Below are positions 28,285 to 37,346 of a stretch of 64,000 bases of DNA, one piece after another. The translations under genes were made by a program, and so were the position numbers. This DNA is from Novipirellula aureliae. Its GTDB lineage: Bacteria; Planctomycetota; Planctomycetia; Pirellulales; Pirellulaceae. The stretch lies in NCBI RefSeq assembly GCF_007860185.1, contig NZ_SJPY01000004.1, forward strand, positions 583,571 to 647,570, written 5' to 3'. Below the pieces are notes generated by a model, which ran no database searches, was not told the DNA's origin, and saw only the letters and a program-made list of their open reading frames with translations. Each line of letters begins with the position of its first letter. The first letter of the stretch is position 1.

Positions 28285-29610
28285 CTAAGCGACCGGTTGC
28301 AGTTTTAGGACGGAGGAGGCGTCTGTGAAGATCGTTTGTGCTCGGTCCGGTCCAACCGACAATACACCAACGGGGACCCCCACCAATTCTTCAATCCTGC
28401 GAACATAGGCAAGTGCACCTTCAGGAAAATCATCGACGCTTCGCACATCATCGACGGGTTCCTTCCAACCCTCGATCGTTTCATAGATCGGTTTGCATCG
28501 TCGGAGTTGGTCGGCATGGCCAGGGAACCGTGTAATGCGTTGGCCATCCAATTCATACGCGACACAGACCTTTAGTTCATCAAGATGAGCAAGGACGTCC
28601 ATCATCATCAATGCCAAACGAGTCACGCCACTGAGACGTGCGGTGTAGCGAACGGCAACCGCGTCAAACCATCCACAACGACGCGGACGACCCGTCGTCG
28701 TACCATACTCGTTGCCAAGTTTTCGAATCTGGTCGCCGACCGCATCCTCTAATTCAGTCACAAACGGACCGCCACCAACGCGAGTGCTGTAGGCTTTGCA
28801 AACCCCCAAGACATGATCGATCCATTTTGGCGGGATCCCCGATCCGGCACAGATCCCTACACCGCTGCTGTTACTGCTGGTCACAAATGGATACGTGCCA
28901 TGGTCGATATCGAGCAGCGCTCCTTGAGCTCCTTCGAACAATAACTTTTTGTCCGCCTCTGCTGCATCGAGCAGGATCTCCGTTGTGTCGCCGATCATCG
29001 CTGACAAACGCTTTGCCCAAGAGGCAGCCAGTGGAACAACCACATCCGGTGCAATTTGCTGCAGCTCCTCTTCGGGTACGCCCAGACTTCGCAAGATTTT
29101 TGTTTTCTGCTCCGCGACCGTTCGGATGCGTTCATCTCGCTCGGGTTGCAGTAAATCGGTCATCCGAATCGCATGGGTGCGGCCCACCTTGTCGCGGTAG
29201 CACGGTCCGATCCCGCGATTGGTCGTTCCAATCGATTCGCCACGCACTTCGGTTGCATTCGTTTGGCGATCTTCGGCAATATGCCAAGGCATGACCAAAT
29301 GAGCACGCTCGCTGATGAGCATGTTCTCGGCACAGTTCACGCCGCGAGGAGCCAGACCGTCAATTTCAGCAATCAGCGTGGTCGGATTGATAACCACGCC
29401 CGGAGTGATCATGTTTTTGACATGAGGATGCAGAATACCGCTGGGGATATGATGCAATTTGTAGGTTTCAGAGCCAGCGACCACGGTGTGGCCCGCGTTG
29501 GCGCCTCCTTGGTAGCGAACGACATAATCAAATTGAGGGGCTAGTAAGTCGACCAACTTACCTTTCGCTTCGTCACCCCATTGTAAACCAATGACACAAG
29601 TACCCGACAC
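28285..29610 (-). CDS. purA: Adenylosuccinate synthetase
   Basis: 441 residues from the GTG at 29610, which has GGGAG about 8 nt upstream; a longer in-frame reading to 29709 adds 33 residues absent from the family. It joins IMP and aspartate with GTP on the way to AMP. Motifs: [12 protein letters not shown] (most enzymes have GDEGKGK), [44 protein letters not shown] and [16 protein letters not shown]. The Gly-to-Ala change in the first phosphate-binding loop is the only oddity. Confidence 0.96.
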   Translation of the reverse strand: MSGTCVIGLQWGDEAKGKLVDLLAPQFDYVVRYQGGANAGHTVVAGSETYKLHHIPSGILHPHVKNMITPGVVINPTTLIAEIDGLAPRGVNCAENMLISERAHLVMPWHIAEDRQTNATEVRGESIGTTNRGIGPCYRDKVGRTHAIRMTDLLQPERDERIRTVAEQKTKILRSLGVPEEELQQIAPDVVVPLAASWAKRLSAMIGDTTEILLDAAEADKKLLFEGAQGALLDIDHGTYPFVTSSNSSGVGICAGSGIPPKWIDHVLGVCKAYSTRVGGGPFVTELEDAVGDQIRKLGNEYGTTTGRPRRCGWFDAVAVRYTARLSGVTRLALMMMDVLAHLDELKVCVAYELDGQRITRFPGHADQLRRCKPIYETIEGWKEPVDDVRSVDDFPEGALAYVRRIEELVGVPVGVLSVGPDRAQTIFTDASSVLKLQPVA

Positions 29611-30035
29611 CGAAGAAACTCCCAAAATCGCTTGGGGGATTGAAAACTGGCACAACACATGCCGCCACGCCGAAGCAAGTCTCCAGCGCAAACCGAAAAG
29701 CGTAAGCATTCATGATCGAATTGGCAAGGACGTGTTGAAGTGGACATGCTATCCTTTGTCATTGGTCCTTTTTTGCTCGCGAATTGAAGGCGATGCTGGC
29801 TTTTGTCTTTCGATCCAGAAAGATTTTGTTAACTCTTTTGAAGCGAATAGCTTAGGTGAGTGGGGCGGAATCGAGTCGGGCTCGGCATTCGGAGGCACTC
29901 CCTTTTTGAACTTTGATGGTTCGATTACCCCTCGCCTACCCCTCGCCGCATGGAAGTGGGCGGGCTAAAATCCCGCGATATAGCGTTTCGCGGAAAACGC
30001 GTTCGGGTAACCCTTGTCTGCCGATTGAAACACAC
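29611..30035. other. Gene-free stretch between purA and a small membrane protein
   Basis: About 425 nt separating divergent genes, expected to carry promoters for purA and the membrane protein. No convincing gene, hairpin or promoter pair was seen. Confidence 0.4.
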
Positions 30036-30416
30036 ATGTCACGGATCGCGATCGTTTTTGGTTTGCTGCTTTGTGCGATTACGCTGGCGGGACTCATCGT
30101 TTCGATGCAAAAAATGCCGTCGCAGTTCTTTCCAATGATGCTCGGTATCCCGATCTTGTTTTGTGGCGTGGTGGGGCTCAATCCTCATCGACGGCGGCAT
30201 TCGATGCAGGCTGCCGCTTTGATTTCGACCATTGGCATGCTTGCCGGAGGCGGCAACGCCTTCTTTACGGTAATCCGATCATTGCACGGCATGGCTATCA
30301 ATCTGATCGGGCTGCGGATCGTCGCTGCCGCTGCACTTCTATGCTTGGTCTTCTTGCTCCTCAGCCTGAATGCATTTTGGCGTGAAGCCTCTGAATCTCG
30401 CCGCTGGCACGTGTGA
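30036..30416 (+). CDS. Small four-helix membrane protein, unknown function
   Basis: 126 residues from the ATG at 30036 (MSRIAIVFGLLLCAITLAGL); an extension to 29913 gives a Pro/Arg-rich leader without hydrophobic character. Four hydrophobic segments (about 4-24, 32-48, 62-80 and 92-114) are separated by short loops. No motif is recognised. Confidence 0.6.
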   Translation: MSRIAIVFGLLLCAITLAGLIVSMQKMPSQFFPMMLGIPILFCGVVGLNPHRRRHSMQAAALISTIGMLAGGGNAFFTVIRSLHGMAINLIGLRIVAAAALLCLVFLLLSLNAFWREASESRRWHV

Positions 30417-30678
30417 ATCAATGCACGCTTTCAGTCGTGAAACTCGCGATGCAACTAACTGTCACCCCCGTTCAGCTTAAATTCTGTTTAATCCGTTTAT
30501 TCGTCAGTTGCCGAGTGAAAAAGCTTGACATCTTGCGGAAGTCGGCTCCAGAAAGATTGACCTTTGGGCTTCTAAAACGTTCAATGGAACCGGAAGACTT
30601 TTTTTTCGATAGCGAGAGATTTTGCCAGGCAACGTGTCTGCATTTGCCTCGTGTTTCAATTTTGTACGGGAATGATGG

Positions 30679-32265
30679 ATGTCGACACGCCGCCACTTAA
30701 TCGCTGCACTCGTAATCGCCGCCTCCAATTTGCCGGCGGCCAGTGCATCGGCGTGCTGTTTAACGGATTGGCTGTTTGGACGCACCCCCGTTTACACCGC
30801 TGGATACGCTCCGGTAACCGTTACCAACGTGCCAGTGGTCAACGCACCCTATGCAGCTGGGTACGCTCCAACACCCGTGACGTCGCGTTACCAAATCAGT
30901 GGTATCTATTATCCCGCTCAGCCGCCTGTCTATTTGAACAACCCTTCGGTTTATACAGGGATGCCAGTGGCGTCTCAAGCAAACTACCGTGGAACGTTGC
31001 CAGTTGCTCCTCAGCAAACACTCCAGCCGATCACGGCTCCGACAACGTCGTTCTACAACGGTGGTAACTCCTACCCAACGCAGACGAGTGCTTCGCAGTA
31101 CTCGTCCGCCTACACGCCCGTCACGAACACGCCCGTCACTAGCGCACCCGTCACTAGCGCACCCGTCACGAACACGTCGGTCACCGGTTTGCCGATGACG
31201 GCAGTTCCCGCTACCTCAATGGCTCCGCTGTATCAAGTTGCACCTCAAAGACCTGCTGGCGGCTTGGCCCGTTTCTTCGGTTCGCTGTTTGGGACCAATT
31301 ACCAAACCAGTTATTATCAAGCGCCGGTTACCTACTACCGTCCCGTGAACACAGTCGACCCCATTAGTGGAACGACCGTAACGACTCAACAAGCTTGCTC
31401 CTCTTATGTCGACCAGATTCAGCGAACGCCTTATAGCAGCTTGGGGGCGACACCACCAACGACGCCCATTCCGCAAACCTACCAAGCAAATCCTAATCCA
31501 TCGCAGGGTTCCTATGGTCCGGTAGGCCAAGTCGGTGCCGTGGTGGGACCAAATGATCGCTCGGTTGTGCCGATCCCATCGAGCAATGCGTACCCAGGTT
31601 CAAATCCGTTTCAGAGCCAGAATTACGCCACACCCAATACGGCTCCTTTGACCGGGTCCCCGGCGTATGGTCAACAACCAAATTACTCTCAGCCCAACGA
31701 TTCCGCTCCGCTTGAACAACCGCGGCTCGAGTCAGCTCGCCCAGTGTTGACGCCACCAAGTATTTCGGCTCCATCGATGGCACCACCATCGTGGCAGTTG
31801 CAAAACCCAGCGGATTCGAACGTATTTGGCTCGTCAAGCTCGGCGTCATCAACACTATCGGCGAATGGATCGGATCGCATGGTTTCGGCTTATGGACCAC
31901 AACCGAAATCGGATTCCAATTATTCGAGTCTAAGTCCGATCCAGGCGCCGCCAAACTATCAATCCCCATTCAAGCGGGAATCGTTAAATTTCAATCAAAG
32001 TTCCGACAATCCCAATGCATCACCCTTTGCAGAATCCCCTTCAACCCACTCTGTTGCACCACAACTTCCAAGCGGTGCTAACCAATCCAGCGGTTCATCG
32101 TCGCGCGACCAAATGATCTCACACATTCCTGTTCGCGAAGCCGCACTGCCGCGACAAAACGCTTATCGCCAACAGGTGATACAAACGTCGGGATACTCCG
32201 AAACCCGACCGGCAACAAGCCGCAAAACGCGAGACTCATCGGGTTGGTATTCACTTAATCCATAG
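30679..32265 (+). CDS. Secreted Pro/Ser/Thr/Gln-rich low-complexity protein
   Basis: 528 residues with a signal peptide (LIAALVIAASNLPAASA) and a mature start ACCLTDWLFGR. The body is rich in P, S, T, Q, N and Y, with short repeats such as VTNTPVTSAPVTSAPVTNT (about 148-170) and GYAPVTVTNVP. One more ordered patch reads GGLARFFGSLFGTNYQ (about 193-208). It is probably surface-exposed or an envelope scaffold; no function can be assigned. Its stop codon TAG is the first TAG of the tandem array that follows. Confidence 0.7.
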   Translation: MSTRRHLIAALVIAASNLPAASASACCLTDWLFGRTPVYTAGYAPVTVTNVPVVNAPYAAGYAPTPVTSRYQISGIYYPAQPPVYLNNPSVYTGMPVASQANYRGTLPVAPQQTLQPITAPTTSFYNGGNSYPTQTSASQYSSAYTPVTNTPVTSAPVTSAPVTNTSVTGLPMTAVPATSMAPLYQVAPQRPAGGLARFFGSLFGTNYQTSYYQAPVTYYRPVNTVDPISGTTVTTQQACSSYVDQIQRTPYSSLGATPPTTPIPQTYQANPNPSQGSYGPVGQVGAVVGPNDRSVVPIPSSNAYPGSNPFQSQNYATPNTAPLTGSPAYGQQPNYSQPNDSAPLEQPRLESARPVLTPPSISAPSMAPPSWQLQNPADSNVFGSSSSASSTLSANGSDRMVSAYGPQPKSDSNYSSLSPIQAPPNYQSPFKRESLNFNQSSDNPNASPFAESPSTHSVAPQLPSGANQSSGSSSRDQMISHIPVREAALPRQNAYRQQVIQTSGYSETRPATSRKTRDSSGWYSLNP

Positions 32266-32689
32266 TAGCTGCGTCTCTCCGAGACGCAGAATCATATTTC
32301 ATAGTAGCCGCGTCTCTCCAAGCCGCAGAATCGTATTTCATAGTAGCCGCGTCTCTCCAAGCCGCAGAATCGCATTTCATAGTAGCTGCGTCTCTCCGAG
32401 ACGCAGAATCGTATTTCATAGTAGCCGCGTCTCTCCAAGCCGCAGAATCGTATTTCATAGTAGCCGCGTCTCTCCAAGCCGCAGAGTCGCATTTCATAGT
32501 AGCTGCGTCTCTCCGAGACGCAGAATCGTATTTCATAGTAGCCGCGTCTCTCCGAGACGCAGAATCGCATTTCATAGTAGCTGCGTCTCTCCGAGACGCA
32601 GAATCGCATTTCATAGTAGCTGCGTCTCTCCGAGACGCAGAATCGTATTTCATAGTAGCTGCGTCTCTCCGAGACGCAGAGTCAAAATG
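32261..32689 (+). repeat. Tandem palindrome array B, 11 units of 39 nt
   Basis: Eleven head-to-tail units start every 39 nt from 32261 to 32651. Each is CATAGTAGC-T/C-GCGTCTC-TCC-GAGACGC plus a spacer AGAATCGTATTT. Units 2, 3, 5 and 6 have a partly disrupted core (CCAAGCCGC). The first TAG of unit 1 (32263-32265) is the stop codon of the preceding gene. Because 39 is a multiple of 3, the complementary strand has a long meaningless open frame. Confidence 0.95.
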
Positions 32690-33110
32690 CATCCTGCAGA
32701 GACACGGTGCGGGACAAAAGCCTTGGCGACTTTCGCTACGGGCAAATTCGTCAAGGATTCATTCGATCCCCTCCGAGCCGTTATGCAATTCGTGTATAAT
32801 TTGGGCTCTTCAGAAGAATTCGTGGGTTAAAAGAAAAGTTGCGGAAGTTATTTCTGAGGCATGGCAGGGCAAGAAAAATGTCTCGCTTGGCCTCGGTGAA
32901 ACGGCTTGTTTTGCCGAGATTTAATTTTGAACGTCAGATTGGCGATGCACCGAAAGACATTTCTTTTGCCTGCGATGCCTGAAAAACCAACCCTTCGGTA
33001 CTTGGGGTTGATGAATCAACCCACGGATTTTTCGGTGGAGTCTTAATTTGCAGATCAATCGCTTGCTTCCGCAAGTAGGTTCGAAAAGCAGTGCAACAAC
33101 AATTGTCACC
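32690..33110. other. Intergenic region with short dispersed motif
   Basis: It contains the 20-bp motif TTGGCGACTTTCGCTACGGG at 32723-32742, identical to the copy at 34905. A TATAAT-like box near 32795 could be a -10 element, without a convincing -35. Confidence 0.45.
32723..32742. repeat. Short dispersed motif, copy 1
   Basis: TTGGCGACTTTCGCTACGGG, exactly repeated at 34905-34924; both copies are intergenic and followed by a purine-rich CAAA stretch. Confidence 0.75.
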
Positions 33111-34151
33111 ATGAGCACCATCCAAAAATCTTTTTTGTTGTCGAGGTTCTCGCTTACAATTCTGACGATTGCAACGGCGGTCCATGGGGTACAACCAAAG
33201 CTTGGTATTGCATCGGGGCCAATGAGCGTGAGCTCAGTTGGCCTGGACGAATCGAGCAGCAACGAACAGGGACCCGAGCAGGGACCCAAACAAGCGACCT
33301 GTCGATGGGAGGTCTTCATCAACGATGACTTGTTTGCCGTTTATCTGGCCGACAGCGGCGGTAAACCGATCATCTATCCGATAATCGGACCTGACGAACA
33401 ATCCATGACTCGGCATTTTCCAATGCAAGACGATATGGATGGTGAGTCGGATGACCACGACCACCAACGGTCGTTTTGGTTCACGCATGGTGAGGTGAAT
33501 GGCGTCGACTTTTGGATGGACGACAACCATTGTGGACATATCGTGCAAACATCGGGTACTGCTAGTATCCAAGACGATGGGGACACTGCAGTCATCAAAA
33601 CGGGAAACGATTGGGTCGACCCAAGTGGCAAGCGATTGCTTAGCGATGAACGAGAATTTCGATTCTTTACGAATAACGGCAAACGAATCATTGAATGCAA
33701 CCTTGTATTAATGGCGACGGACGGTGATGTTCACTTTGGCGACACCAAGGAAGGCAGCTTTGGAATCCGAGTGCCGTCAACGATGAAAGTCGACGCTGGT
33801 CTTGGAGGAAAAATCACCAACGCAGAGGGACTTCACGATGCCGAGGCATGGGGTAAGCGATCGAACTGGGTAGATTACAACGGGCCCGTCGACGGGAAAC
33901 TCTCTGGCATTACGATTCATTATCATCCATCGAGTTTCGCAGCACCTTGCTATTGGCATGTTCGAAATTATGGATTATTTGCCGCGAACCCATTCGGTCG
34001 GTATCATTTTACCGGCGGCAAGAAGACAGAAGGGTTCACGGTCAAATCCGGCGACTCGATCATGATCCGATGCCAGACGGTATTTTATACAGGGGCCTTT
34101 GACCGCGAACAAACGATTAGCGAGTTCGAAGCGTATTCGAGATCAAATTAG
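33111..34151 (+). CDS. DUF6807 (PmoA-like) secreted protein
   Basis: 346 residues from the ATG at 33111, with a signal-like N-terminus (FLLSRFSLTILTIATAVHG). The mature part is the DUF6807 domain, long annotated as PmoA family in planctomycetes: KPIIYPIIGPDEQSMTRHFP, DDHDHQRSFWFTHGEVNG, GSFGIRVPSTMKVD, WVDYNGPVDGKLSGITIHYHP, NPFGRYHF. The conserved His/Asp cluster (HDHQRS, HGEVNG) may be a catalytic or metal site. The family often occurs near sugar-degradation genes; the reaction is not known. The sirtuin gene follows 13 nt later. Confidence 0.8.
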   Translation: MSTIQKSFLLSRFSLTILTIATAVHGVQPKLGIASGPMSVSSVGLDESSSNEQGPEQGPKQATCRWEVFINDDLFAVYLADSGGKPIIYPIIGPDEQSMTRHFPMQDDMDGESDDHDHQRSFWFTHGEVNGVDFWMDDNHCGHIVQTSGTASIQDDGDTAVIKTGNDWVDPSGKRLLSDEREFRFFTNNGKRIIECNLVLMATDGDVHFGDTKEGSFGIRVPSTMKVDAGLGGKITNAEGLHDAEAWGKRSNWVDYNGPVDGKLSGITIHYHPSSFAAPCYWHVRNYGLFAANPFGRYHFTGGKKTEGFTVKSGDSIMIRCQTVFYTGAFDREQTISEFEAYSRSN

Positions 34152-34164
34152 GGGATCGAAACGA

Positions 34165-34857
34165 ATGAAGATTCTCACGTTAACTGGTGCAGGAATTTCA
34201 GCCGAGTCGGGTATCCCGACCTTTCGTGATGCGAACGGTTTGTGGGAAGGGCATCGTCTTGAGGACGTTGCGACTCCTGAGGCTTTTCAACGTGATCCAG
34301 ATTTGGTCCATCATTTTTACAACGAGCGCCGAAGACAACTTCAGCATCCATCGATTGAGCCGAATCCGGCCCATTTTGCTCTCGCCGAGTTCGAACATCA
34401 GCACCAGGACGAATTCCTGCTCGTCACCCAAAACATTGACAACCTGCACCGCCGAGCGGGCAGCCAACGCATCGTTGCGATGCACGGCGAGTTGTTGAAA
34501 GCTCGCTGTATCGATTCGGGTGCCATATTCGATTGGACAGATGACCTGAATCGGTCGACGGTGCATCCTGGGAACCCAGATTCGGTTGGACGGCTTCGGC
34601 CTCATGTCGTTTGGTTTGGCGAAATGCCGTTGGGGCTCGACGAAATTCACGAAGCCGCTGCCGAGGCCGATCTGTTTATCGCCATTGGCACTTCCGCAGT
34701 CGTCTACCCGGCCGCCGCGATCGTTGAGTGGACGCAGGCATCGTGCCGACGCATCGAAATCAATCTGGATGCGACACCTCGCTCGCCCATGTTCGACCAA
34801 TCCATTCGAGGCAAAGCTTCGGTCGAAGTCCCAAAATTCCTGGCGTCCTTGAGGTAG
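34165..34857 (+). CDS. NAD-dependent deacylase, class III sirtuin (CobB-like)
   Basis: 230 residues from the ATG at 34165. It removes acyl groups from lysines using NAD+. Seen: GAGISAESGIPTFRDANGLW (NAD loop), TQNIDNLHRRAGS, catalytic His in AMHGELLKARC, and PHVVWFGEMPL. The Tyr/Arg pair typical of Sirt5-like desuccinylases is present in FYNERRRQLQ. The zinc module is reduced: only one Cys remains where CobB-like proteins have a small Cys cluster, and the loop reads RSTVHPGNPDSV. It is encoded 13 nt after the DUF6807 gene and may be co-transcribed with it. Confidence 0.92.
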   Translation: MKILTLTGAGISAESGIPTFRDANGLWEGHRLEDVATPEAFQRDPDLVHHFYNERRRQLQHPSIEPNPAHFALAEFEHQHQDEFLLVTQNIDNLHRRAGSQRIVAMHGELLKARCIDSGAIFDWTDDLNRSTVHPGNPDSVGRLRPHVVWFGEMPLGLDEIHEAAAEADLFIAIGTSAVVYPAAAIVEWTQASCRRIEINLDATPRSPMFDQSIRGKASVEVPKFLASLR

Positions 34858-34904
34858 TTGAATCTCGTCAGGCGTTCCGAAGTCATCGCGACTCGCCGAG
34901 AGTA

Positions 34905-34924
34905 TTGGCGACTTTCGCTACGGG
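34905..34924. repeat. Short dispersed motif, copy 2
   Basis: TTGGCGACTTTCGCTACGGG, identical to 32723-32742. It lies just after the sirtuin gene. Confidence 0.75.
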
Positions 34925-35125
34925 ACAAAGCGAGTTTCGCGGTGTGGCAATCTGTCGCATACAATCGAAATAAACCGTTTCTTCGGTTTTCAACCATTCC
35001 AATTCCGGTCTTTCCGTTGTTGTTGGAATCTGTTTTTCTGGCGTTTCCACGGTTCGGAAGTCATTCTTATACGGGTAGGTGCACACCGATTGTCTCATTT
35101 ATCCACCCCTTCTCTCGATTCGTCT

Positions 35126-36268
35126 ATGACAAGCCCCAACCGTCCGGCAATGGATCCGAACCAAATCGACAAGCCGCATTCGCGGATACTCGAACTCGAT
35201 GTGCTACGGGCGCTCGCGGCAATCAATTTGGTCTTGTTCCATTTGACCCATGTCTATGACATGAAATTCGGTGCCCTCCAAAACGCTGGTTCGTTCGCTC
35301 TCGGTTGGGAATGGCCATTTGGGGCATATGGAGTTGAGTTGTTTTTCATACTCAGCGGCTTCGTCAACAGCATGTCACTGCTTCGTCGCGGCAAGCCGAC
35401 CGATTTCGTCGCCGCACGGCTGATTCGCATCATTCCGGTCTTCTTGCTTGTCATCGTAGCCAATCTATGGATCACTCAGCAGACACCGCTCGCCTCCACG
35501 CCAATGTCGACAGGGCAATTTTTGGCGAACCTCACGTTGATGCCGAAGGTTTTCGGTTACGAGTGTATCGATCCCGTGATGTGGACATTGCAGATAGAGA
35601 TGATGTTTTACGTGACGTTGGTCGTACTGTTTCGCATCGGTGCATTGCGTCGATATTTTTGGGGCTGGGGTATTTTGACGATACTTTCTTTGCTGGTTTG
35701 CCCAACACTTGATTCGATGGCTACAAATCATGACAGCACCGCTTGGTTCCAAATGGCGACCAGTCTTCGATTGCTGCTCCTACTCGATTTTGTTCCGCTG
35801 TTTGCGATTGGCTTTTTGTTATACATGATTAAAACGGGGACAGGCAAAAAATGGCAGAACATTTTAGGGATTGCCTTCGCGTCCTTTGTTTTTCACAGCA
35901 TCGATCATGGCAAGCATAACCCGTTGGCGACCCTACTCATCATCTCACTTGTCACCGCTTGTGCTTATGGAAAGCTTCCGATACTTCGCTTCAAGCCGCT
36001 GCTATACATCAGCACGATTTCGTATGCCTTGTATCTATGTCACAACAATCTTGGTTGTGTGGTGATGTATCGATTCAATCAAGCAGGCATCGCTCCCAAT
36101 ATTTCCTTGGGGATTGCGATTGCGTTCTCGTTCTCGGTAGCGATCATCGTAACCAATCGAATCGAACAACCGATCACGAAGTTTTTGCGAGCGAGGTGGA
36201 GTCGGTACCGAAGTCAACCAACGGCATCGACTCATTCTGTCGAACTAGGTCTGATTCCAAAACAGTAG
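35126..36268 (+). CDS. Acyltransferase 3 family membrane protein
   Basis: 380 residues from the ATG at 35126; a TTG at 35090 or an ATG at 35150 is also possible. About ten membrane helices with the acyltransferase-3 opening (RILELDVLRALAAINLVLFHLTH) and FGAYGVELFFILSGFV. These proteins O-acetylate or otherwise acylate sugars and envelope polymers. Target unknown. The TAG stop is part of the first unit of the tandem array that follows. Confidence 0.85.
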   Translation: MTSPNRPAMDPNQIDKPHSRILELDVLRALAAINLVLFHLTHVYDMKFGALQNAGSFALGWEWPFGAYGVELFFILSGFVNSMSLLRRGKPTDFVAARLIRIIPVFLLVIVANLWITQQTPLASTPMSTGQFLANLTLMPKVFGYECIDPVMWTLQIEMMFYVTLVVLFRIGALRRYFWGWGILTILSLLVCPTLDSMATNHDSTAWFQMATSLRLLLLLDFVPLFAIGFLLYMIKTGTGKKWQNILGIAFASFVFHSIDHGKHNPLATLLIISLVTACAYGKLPILRFKPLLYISTISYALYLCHNNLGCVVMYRFNQAGIAPNISLGIAIAFSFSVAIIVTNRIEQPITKFLRARWSRYRSQPTASTHSVELGLIPKQ

Positions 36269-36394
36269 CCGCGTCTCTCCGAGACGCGAAATCCCCAGTA
36301 CCCGCGTATCCCCGAGACACGAAATCCCCAGTACCCGCGTATCCCCGAGACGCGAAGTCCCCAGTAGCCGCGTCTCTCCGAGACGCGAAATCCC
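36263..36394 (+). repeat. Tandem palindrome array C, 4 units of 33 nt
   Basis: Units start at 36263, 36296, 36329 and 36362, an exact 33-nt period. Unit 1 and unit 4 carry CAGTAGCC-GCGTCTC-TCC-GAGACGC, units 2 and 3 the variant GCGTATCCCCGAGA. The spacer is GAAATCCC. The TAG at 36266-36268 in unit 1 is the stop codon of the acyltransferase gene. Confidence 0.93.
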
Positions 36395-36637
36395 CAAAAT
36401 CCTCACGACAAATTGGTTGCGTTCAAAACCGAATCGCTTGCCACTGCTGCTGAATCGAAAGGATGGATTGAATCAGCATCAATTTTCTATCGTTGGAGTG
36501 ATTTGCGATCCTTCCAGGATCAAAAAGCGGTGTCGATCGCGAAGGCAAAAGCCTGGATTCCAACTCTTGAGCATATCTGTGTTATGTTAGATCACGCTCA
36601 CAATTGCATTTCTTTCCACGTTTCCGGAGCCTCAGTC

Positions 36638-37213
36638 GTGCCACGTACGGTCGAACCATCGACGTCCCCTTCGCTATTGGCTGCAGCGAGAGGCGGCGAC
36701 CCTGATGCTTGGCACCGTTTCGTCCATCTCTACGGGCCGCTTGTTTACCACTGGGTACGTCGATCGGGGATGCAAAGCAGTGACGCCGCCGATGTCACTC
36801 AAGATGTCTTGATGTCGGTCTCGAAGGATTTGGGCGGGTTCGATCCTGCTCGTCAGGGTTCAAAGTTTCGCGGTTGGCTTTGGACGATCACGCGGCGGCG
36901 GATCGCGGACACCCTACGGCGACGCCCAAACGAACGGCCCGCAGGATCGCAAATCCACCACGTCCCTGCAGCCACCCCGCCTACCGACGTGGCAACCGAC
37001 CAACAAACCGTGCTCGTCCGTGCGGTCGCAATCTATCGGGATCGTTTTGACTCAAAGACTTGGCAAGCTTTCTGGGCGACCGTGGTTGAAGGCCGCCAAC
37101 CGGACGAGGTGGCCGAAACGCTGGGTATGAATCGATGGAGCGTCTATAAAGCAAGAGCCAGAATCCTACAGCGTTTGCGATCGGAATTGGCTGGTTTGCT
37201 GGACGAAACCTAA
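36638..37213 (+). CDS. ECF-type RNA polymerase sigma factor (planctomycete type)
   Basis: 191 residues from the GTG at 36638 (CGGAGC upstream), the usual length. Region 2 at about 20-85 (AWHRFVHLYGPLVYHWVRRSG, DAADVTQDVLMSVSKDLGGF, FRGWLWTITRRRIADTLRR) and region 4 at about 130-185 (AFWATVVEGRQPDEVAETLGMNRWSVYKARARILQRL). A longer frame to 36413 adds 75 residues without sigma features. It directs polymerase to a dedicated promoter set; a Ser/Thr kinase gene follows 130 nt downstream, a common planctomycete pairing suggesting kinase-linked signalling. Confidence 0.9.
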   Translation: MPRTVEPSTSPSLLAAARGGDPDAWHRFVHLYGPLVYHWVRRSGMQSSDAADVTQDVLMSVSKDLGGFDPARQGSKFRGWLWTITRRRIADTLRRRPNERPAGSQIHHVPAATPPTDVATDQQTVLVRAVAIYRDRFDSKTWQAFWATVVEGRQPDEVAETLGMNRWSVYKARARILQRLRSELAGLLDET

Positions 37214-37298
37214 TTTTATTGAAACGAGTGTCCAATGCCTTACGAAGGACTAGGTGAACGAGGATAGAATCCATCCACACCTAGACAGGATTGAGAGC

Positions 37299-37346
37299 AT
37301 GATCGCTACCCATTTGTCCGACGACGACTTGGACCGTACCGTTTGA
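37299..37346 (+). other. Possible leader or detached N-terminus of the kinase gene
   Basis: ATG at 37299 opens a 15-codon frame, MIATHLSDDDLDRTV, whose TGA overlaps the TTG of the kinase reading frame as TTGA. The residues look like the short N-terminus of planctomycete kinases (xHLSDDDL). Shifting by -1 near 37328 would join it directly to LGPYRLIRPLG, the natural first strand of the kinase fold. Either an indel or a coupled restart is possible. Confidence 0.5.

Noticed and set aside
32255..32692. 145-residue minus-strand frame with 13-residue repeats
   Set aside because: It is the complement of the 39-nt tandem array (39 is divisible by 3), with no ribosome site or non-repeat sequence.
32780..32805. 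TATAAT promoter near 32795
   Set aside because: No acceptable -35 at 16-18 nt and planctomycete promoter rules are uncertain; mentioned only as a possibility.
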